The notes under the pieces: generated by a model
The model's database searches: none
What the model was told of the DNA's origin: nothing
The model's input: the letters and a program-made list of their open reading frames with translations, nothing else
Part shown: piece after piece, positions 60,616 through 64,000 of the stretch
Position numbering within the stretch: position 1 is the stretch's first letter
How the letters are laid out: every line of letters begins with the position of its first letter
Program-made: the position numbers and the translations under genes
Origin: Kribbella capetownensis
GTDB taxonomy: Bacteria; Actinomycetota; Actinomycetes; Propionibacteriales; Kribbellaceae
Assembly (NCBI RefSeq): GCF_004331485.1
Contig: NZ_SJKD01000006.1
Coordinates: forward strand, 124,001 to 188,000
Length of the DNA: 64,000 bases
Direction: 5' to 3'

Positions 60616-61386
60616 ATGGGAATCCCCAGCACCTCCGACGCCGAGCTCGGACAGGCCCGCGCCACCCGCTGGTGGGTCCGCGGGCGACGGATCGGGTCGA
60701 TCGAGCGGGCCGCGAAGTTCGTCGACGACGTCGGCTTCGCGCTGCTCTTCCCAGCACCGCGCACCGTCGTACCGTCCTTGTGGGAGGCAGTCGCCGGCGA
60801 GGACGAGGAGCCGTTCGGCAGCGGCATGGGCACGAACGAGCAACGCGTCTGGACCTGGAAGGACGAACTGCCCCGCCGCGGCCTTGCCTGGTACGGCGCC
60901 TACCTCGGCAGCCGTGGATCCTTCCTGTCGCCGGAGCTGGTGAAGGCGCTCTACCCGGCGCCGGGTGACCCCAGCGACCATCTGTTCCTCGAACTGTCGC
61001 CGACCGCACACGAGATCGCCGACGCAATCGCGGCCGAGCCCCTGCCGAGTGCCACGCTGCGGGCCCTGATCGGCAACAAGAGCCGCTACCAACGAGCGAT
61101 CACCGAACTGCAGCGCAATCTGCTGGTGACCACCGCAGGTGTCCACGAGACCGGATCCGGCTGGCCCGCGGCGCTGATCGCGCTCACCTGTCATCAGTTC
61201 GACGTCGGTGGCGGCACCGATCACACGCTGGCAGCCGAACGGTTCCTGGACACCATGGTCGCCACCACACCTGGCGAGCTCGCCCGCGCCTTCCGGTGGC
61301 CGGTGGCGCAGGCGCGAGCCCTCCTCGAGGAGCAGGTCGACGCCGGTCGGGCGACGTTCGACGGCGTCCGGTACGTCGCCGGCTAG
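60616..61386 (+). CDS. AlkZ-related winged-helix protein (tentative)
   Basis: 256 residues from the ATG at 60616. N-terminal part AAKFVDDVGFALLFPAPRTVVPSLWEAVAG, then RVWTWKDELPRRGLAWYGAYLGSRGSFLSPELVKALYP, and winged-helix-like segments (ATLRALIGNKSRYQRAITELQRNLLVTTAG and ARAFRWPVAQARALLEEQVDAGRATFDGVRYV). This layout recalls AlkZ/HTH_42 DNA-glycosylase relatives, but it is shorter than AlkZ (about 400 residues) and I see no QxQ motif. Function is tentative. Overlaps the convergent VOC gene by four bases. Confidence 0.6.
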   Translation: MGIPSTSDAELGQARATRWWVRGRRIGSIERAAKFVDDVGFALLFPAPRTVVPSLWEAVAGEDEEPFGSGMGTNEQRVWTWKDELPRRGLAWYGAYLGSRGSFLSPELVKALYPAPGDPSDHLFLELSPTAHEIADAIAAEPLPSATLRALIGNKSRYQRAITELQRNLLVTTAGVHETGSGWPAALIALTCHQFDVGGGTDHTLAAERFLDTMVATTPGELARAFRWPVAQARALLEEQVDAGRATFDGVRYVAG

Positions 61387-61733
61387 CGAACCTCGGCCAG
61401 ATCGAAGACGTTGCCCTCGGGGTCGGCGAGCGTGATCCAGTGCGTGCCGTACTCGTCGTGCTCGTCGTGCCGCTTCGCGCCGAGCGCGATCAGCCGGTCG
61501 ACCTCGGCGGACCAGTCGGCGGTGGCGAGGTCGAGGTGCAGCCGGTTCTTGCCGACGCGCGGCTCGGGGACCTGGAGGAACATCAGCGTCGGGCTGTCCG
61601 CGGCCTTGTTCACGGTGGCGAAGAACTCGTTGCCGCCAACATCGACCTCCGACGAGAGTACGCCGGCCCAGAAGGTGGCGAGCGCGGTGGCGTCGGAGGT
61701 GTCGAAGACAACGTTCTCGAGAGCGATGGACAT
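61383..61733 (-). CDS. VOC-family (glyoxalase-like) protein
   Basis: 116 residues. The two beta-alpha-beta-beta-beta units of the family are visible: ALENVVFDTSDATALATFWAGVLSSEV and NRLHLDLATADWSAEVDRLIALGAKRHDEHDEYGTHWITLADPEGNVFDLAEV. Metal-ligand-like His and Glu residues occur (NRLHLDL and the final FDLAE). It belongs to a group often named glyoxalase or bleomycin resistance protein. Stop is three bases from the MerR gene start-strand neighbour, so the two form an operon. Confidence 0.88.
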   Translation of the reverse strand: MSIALENVVFDTSDATALATFWAGVLSSEVDVGGNEFFATVNKAADSPTLMFLQVPEPRVGKNRLHLDLATADWSAEVDRLIALGAKRHDEHDEYGTHWITLADPEGNVFDLAEVR

Positions 61734-61736
61734 GAA

Positions 61737-62567
61737 TCAGCCTTTCGCAGCAGGGGATGTGGGGATCTGCCGGATCGGCCAGCAGATCTCGGTGCGGTAG
61801 CTCGCCGGGTCGGGGCCGTCCCCCGGACCAACGACGTACAACTCACGGATCGGGCCGGTCGCGACCTCGCAGTACTCCGCGACATGGCTGCCGAGAGCGC
61901 CGTAGCTGCGGTCGAAGTCGGTGAACGGTCCGGTGTGGACGGCGATCGCGAAGAACCCGCCGGGAAGATCGACCAGTTCGACACCTTCGGCCGGCGCCTG
62001 GTCCGGCGCCACCGGCAGGAACGCGACCACCTGACCGGAATCATCGGTGAAGAACTCATCGCTGTACGCCGCTCCGGACGTGGCCACGATCCCATCGCGG
62101 GCCGCGATCTCGCCGAGCCGCCCGAACGCGAACTCGCACCACGACCCGATCCCCTCCCGCTCGACGTGTCCGGAGACGCCGTACGCGCGGAACGCGGGGA
62201 TGAACCGGTACTCGACGGCAAGCGCGGCCGGCTCGAGCGTCAGCATCTCGCGCAGTGACGTAACCACGTCACGGGTGTGCGCGAGCTCCCGCTCCATCCG
62301 GTCCAGATGCGCGCGGAGTGTCTCCTCCCGGGAGCCACCGTCGGCCGCGTCGACGACTGCCCGGACCTCCGGCAGTGGCATCCTGAGCTCGCGCAGTCGC
62401 CGGATCAGCTGGGCGACCTCGACCTGCGACGTCTCGTATCGCCGGTAGCCCGACGACGGGTCGACGGACGCAGGCGCGAGCAGGCCGATCTCGTGGTAGT
62501 GATGCAGTGTCTTCACACTCAGATGGGTCAGGCGAGAGAACTCGCCGACTGTCACCGTTGCCGTCAT
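61737..62567 (-). CDS. MerR regulator with GyrI-like effector domain (BltR/BmrR-type)
   Basis: 276 residues from the ATG at 62567. HTH: TVGEFSRLTHLSVKTLHHYHEIGLLAPASVDPSSGYRRYETSQVEVAQLIRRLRELRMPLPEVRAV, a dimerisation coiled coil (LRAHLDRMERELAHTRDVVTSLREML), then a GyrI-like/AraC-E-bind domain (VEYRFIPAFRAYGVSGHVEREGIGSWCEFAFGRLGEIAA, DLPGGFFAIAVHTGPFTDFDRSYGALGSHVAEY) that binds lipophilic cations in relatives. It precedes the VOC gene by three bases and likely controls it together with itself. Confidence 0.92.
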   Translation of the reverse strand: MTATVTVGEFSRLTHLSVKTLHHYHEIGLLAPASVDPSSGYRRYETSQVEVAQLIRRLRELRMPLPEVRAVVDAADGGSREETLRAHLDRMERELAHTRDVVTSLREMLTLEPAALAVEYRFIPAFRAYGVSGHVEREGIGSWCEFAFGRLGEIAARDGIVATSGAAYSDEFFTDDSGQVVAFLPVAPDQAPAEGVELVDLPGGFFAIAVHTGPFTDFDRSYGALGSHVAEYCEVATGPIRELYVVGPGDGPDPASYRTEICWPIRQIPTSPAAKG

Positions 62568-62583
62568 GAGCTCAGCTTCCACC

Positions 62584-62598
62584 CTCCGGTAACCGGAG
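62584..62598 (-). promoter_or_regulatory. MerR-type operator/promoter
   Basis: CTCCGGT-A-ACCGGAG (62584-62598): perfect 7-bp arms. A minus-strand TTGACT (-35) lies directly upstream at 62604-62599. This -35 plus palindrome arrangement is typical of MerR-controlled promoters with a long spacer. Confidence 0.65.
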
Positions 62599-62610
62599 AG
62601 TCAAACCGAA

Positions 62611-62643
62611 GCCGGCGCCGCCTGGGGACAAGGCGACGCCGGC
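62611..62643 (-). terminator. Terminator of the chitinase gene
   Basis: GCCGGCGCCGCCT (62611-62623) and AGGCGACGCCGGC (62631-62643) form a 13-bp stem with one mismatch and a 7-base loop, 17 bases beyond the stop. Confidence 0.8.
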
Positions 62644-62659
62644 TCAGGGAAGGGAGGGA

Positions 62660-64000
62660 TCAGCCGCGGTAGCGACCGATCACCTTGGTGTAGTCCCAGG
62701 CCTGCTGCGGTACGCCGGAGCAGGTGTCGGCGCCACCGCCGTTGCACGGCCGGTCGCGGTTGACCGACCAGAACGTGAACCGGGCCAGGTGGTGCTCGCT
62801 CGCGTACGACAGCATCGACTCGAAGTCGGACAGGTTGACCCGCTCACCGGCGACGTCGGTGATCCCGTTCATCGAGGAGATCCCGACCTTCCGGTACGCC
62901 GCGTCGTCGCTCACGCCGTACGCCGACTTGACCTGGTTCTTCAGGCCGTCGGCCGCCTGCCGGGTCAGCGTGCCCATGTTGGTCGAGCCGCCACCGAAGT
63001 CGAACGGCATGATCACCCAGCCGTCGAGGTTCAGCCCGGAGGCCGCGCCACGCCGGATCAGGTCCTGGCCGTTGCCGTCCGGCCCGGAGGTCGTCGTACC
63101 GAAGGTCAGGTACGTCGCGATCCCGGGGTTGTTCTGCTCGACGATCTTCAGCGCGTCGATCACCTTCTGCCGCACCGCGGCGCCGGCAACCTCCTGGTCC
63201 TCGATGTCGATGTCGATCGCCTTCAGCGACAGCGCGTTGATCACCTTCTGGTACGCGCCGGCCAGCTCACTCGCCGATCCACAGCTCTGACCGAGCTTGT
63301 TGCCGGACCAGCCGCCGATCGACACCACGGCGTCGCCGCCGTTGGCCCGGATCGCGTTCAGCGCCTGCTGGTCCACGCCACCGGTGAGCGGCCGGTTGCC
63401 GTCCCACTGCGGGTTGCAGTAGCCGTTGGACAGGATGAACGCCATCGTGAACCACTTGACGCCGGTCGCGTTCATCACGGTCGCCGGGCTGGGCGGGCTG
63501 CCCCAGCCCTGATAGAGGTACGGCGCTGCCGCCATCGGAGCACCGCCCGCCGGCGGCGGACCGTCATCTGCCGCCGGGACGTTCCACTTCTGGTTCGCCG
63601 CACCGGTGCAGCTCCACAGCTGCAGCGGAGTGCTGTTGGCGGAGTTGTTGCCCGTGACATCGAGGCACTTGTTCGCCTGCGGGTTCACCAGGTCCCGGCC
63701 GGACGTGTAGGTCCACTGCTGCGCGGCACTGCCGTTACAGGTCCACAGCTGTACCTTGGCGCCGTTCGCGACCGAACCGCCGCTGACATCAAGGCACTTG
63801 CCCAGCGCGGTCAGCGTCCCGTTCGAGTTCCGGCTCCAGTTCTGGGCATCGGATCCGTTGCAGTCGTACAGCTGCACCGTGGTTCCGTCGGCCCTGTTCG
63901 CACCGGCGATGTCCGCGCACTTGCCGGCCAGACCGGCGATCGTCCCGGTCGCAGCCTGTGCGGGCGCAGCCGTCATCAGCATGCCCGCGCCGATCACCAG
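62660..64000 (-). CDS. Secreted ricin-lectin + GH18 chitinase (5' partial)
   Basis: At least 445 residues; the frame runs off the right edge inside a signal peptide (LVIGAGMLMTAAPAQA, cleavage after AQA). After it a ricin-type beta-trefoil (CBM13) of about 125 residues with three QxW repeats (CNGSDAQNWSRN, CNGSAAQQWTY, CTGAANQKWNV), a short Gly/Pro linker, and a GH18 barrel beginning PYLYQGWGSPPSPATVMNATGVKWFTMAFIL. The catalytic strand is LKAIDIDIEDQE: the Glu and two Asp of DxxDxDxE are present, the first Asp is Lys. C-terminal strand LARFTFWSVNRDRPC. Secreted enzyme for chitin or related polymers. Confidence 0.92.
   Translation of the reverse strand: MVIGAGMLMTAAPAQAATGTIAGLAGKCADIAGANRADGTTVQLYDCNGSDAQNWSRNSNGTLTALGKCLDVSGGSVANGAKVQLWTCNGSAAQQWTYTSGRDLVNPQANKCLDVTGNNSANSTPLQLWSCTGAANQKWNVPAADDGPPPAGGAPMAAAPYLYQGWGSPPSPATVMNATGVKWFTMAFILSNGYCNPQWDGNRPLTGGVDQQALNAIRANGGDAVVSIGGWSGNKLGQSCGSASELAGAYQKVINALSLKAIDIDIEDQEVAGAAVRQKVIDALKIVEQNNPGIATYLTFGTTTSGPDGNGQDLIRRGAASGLNLDGWVIMPFDFGGGSTNMGTLTRQAADGLKNQVKSAYGVSDDAAYRKVGISSMNGITDVAGERVNLSDFESMLSYASEHHLARFTFWSVNRDRPCNGGGADTCSGVPQQAWDYTKVIGRYRG

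Overview
The window is about 64 kb of high-GC, gene-dense DNA from a filamentous-type actinobacterium. The markers are a WhiB protein, a SigR/RsrA redox pair, an actinobacterial 24-residue ribosomal protein (bL37), an NB-ARC/TPR regulator, many GTG starts, and stop/start overlaps throughout. Codon style and gene content suggest a Nocardioidales-type genome such as Kribbella; this is inference, since no rRNA is present. I see no tRNA, CRISPR array, prophage or insertion sequence. The first gene and the last gene run off the window.

Layout. 0-3 kb: end of a polar amino-acid ABC importer, then an anti-sigma-factor/SigB-SigF-type sigma pair. 3-6 kb: whiB1 with CRP-like sites upstream, convergent with the PdtaS-type histidine kinase. 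6-13 kb: a DUF2785 protein, an exonuclease/phosphatase-fold membrane protein, a DUF3311 + sodium:solute symporter operon, a DUF5317 protein, and two membrane HD-GYP relatives, one of which has lost its catalytic residues. 13-19 kb: the bL37 gene, a large XRE/NB-ARC/TPR regulator, rsrA-sigR, an alpha/beta hydrolase, a SRAP (YedK/HMCES) protein and a degenerate GGDEF protein. 20-26 kb: a one-polypeptide sigma factor / anti-sigma zinc finger / membrane / extracellular repeat protein, a nested palindrome, and a translational T-box riboswitch in front of an archaeal-type aspartyl-tRNA synthetase, a kinase-fold protein and an M20 peptidase. 26-39 kb: a LuxR-ATPase stub, DUF4097, a second kinase-fold protein, a DsbA/FrnE gene with a SigR-type promoter, DoxX, a frameshifted membrane protein, aroA-rsgA, hisN, an ECF42/YCII pair and an M16 peptidase pair. 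39-46 kb: three tandem paralogues with a septum-formation-type domain, a CBS protein, an unrecognised membrane protein, two aldo/keto reductases and an XRE regulator. 46-56 kb: carboxylesterase, a sugar ABC importer without its own ATPase, a TetR-controlled membrane protein and a MacB/FtsX-type exporter. 56-64 kb: FMN reductase, DedA, a divergent SDR/TetR pair, ArsR, small enzymes, a MerR regulator and a secreted ricin-lectin/GH18 chitinase.

The order whiB1 - pdtaS - sigR/rsrA - SRAP - aroA - rsgA matches the Mycobacterium tuberculosis Rv3219-Rv3228 neighbourhood, so this is an old actinobacterial core block into which accessory genes have been inserted. The strongest regulatory discovery is the T-box at about 22.43-22.63 kb. 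Its antisequestrator, tRNA-end-binding bulge (UGGC, which fits a G73 tRNA), candidate GAC specifier and SD-sequestering alternative helix can all be read in the bases. A second coherent story is redox control: sigR carries a consensus SigR promoter that begins transcription within its own longest reading frame, and a similar promoter precedes the CPWC disulfide oxidoreductase 11 kb away.
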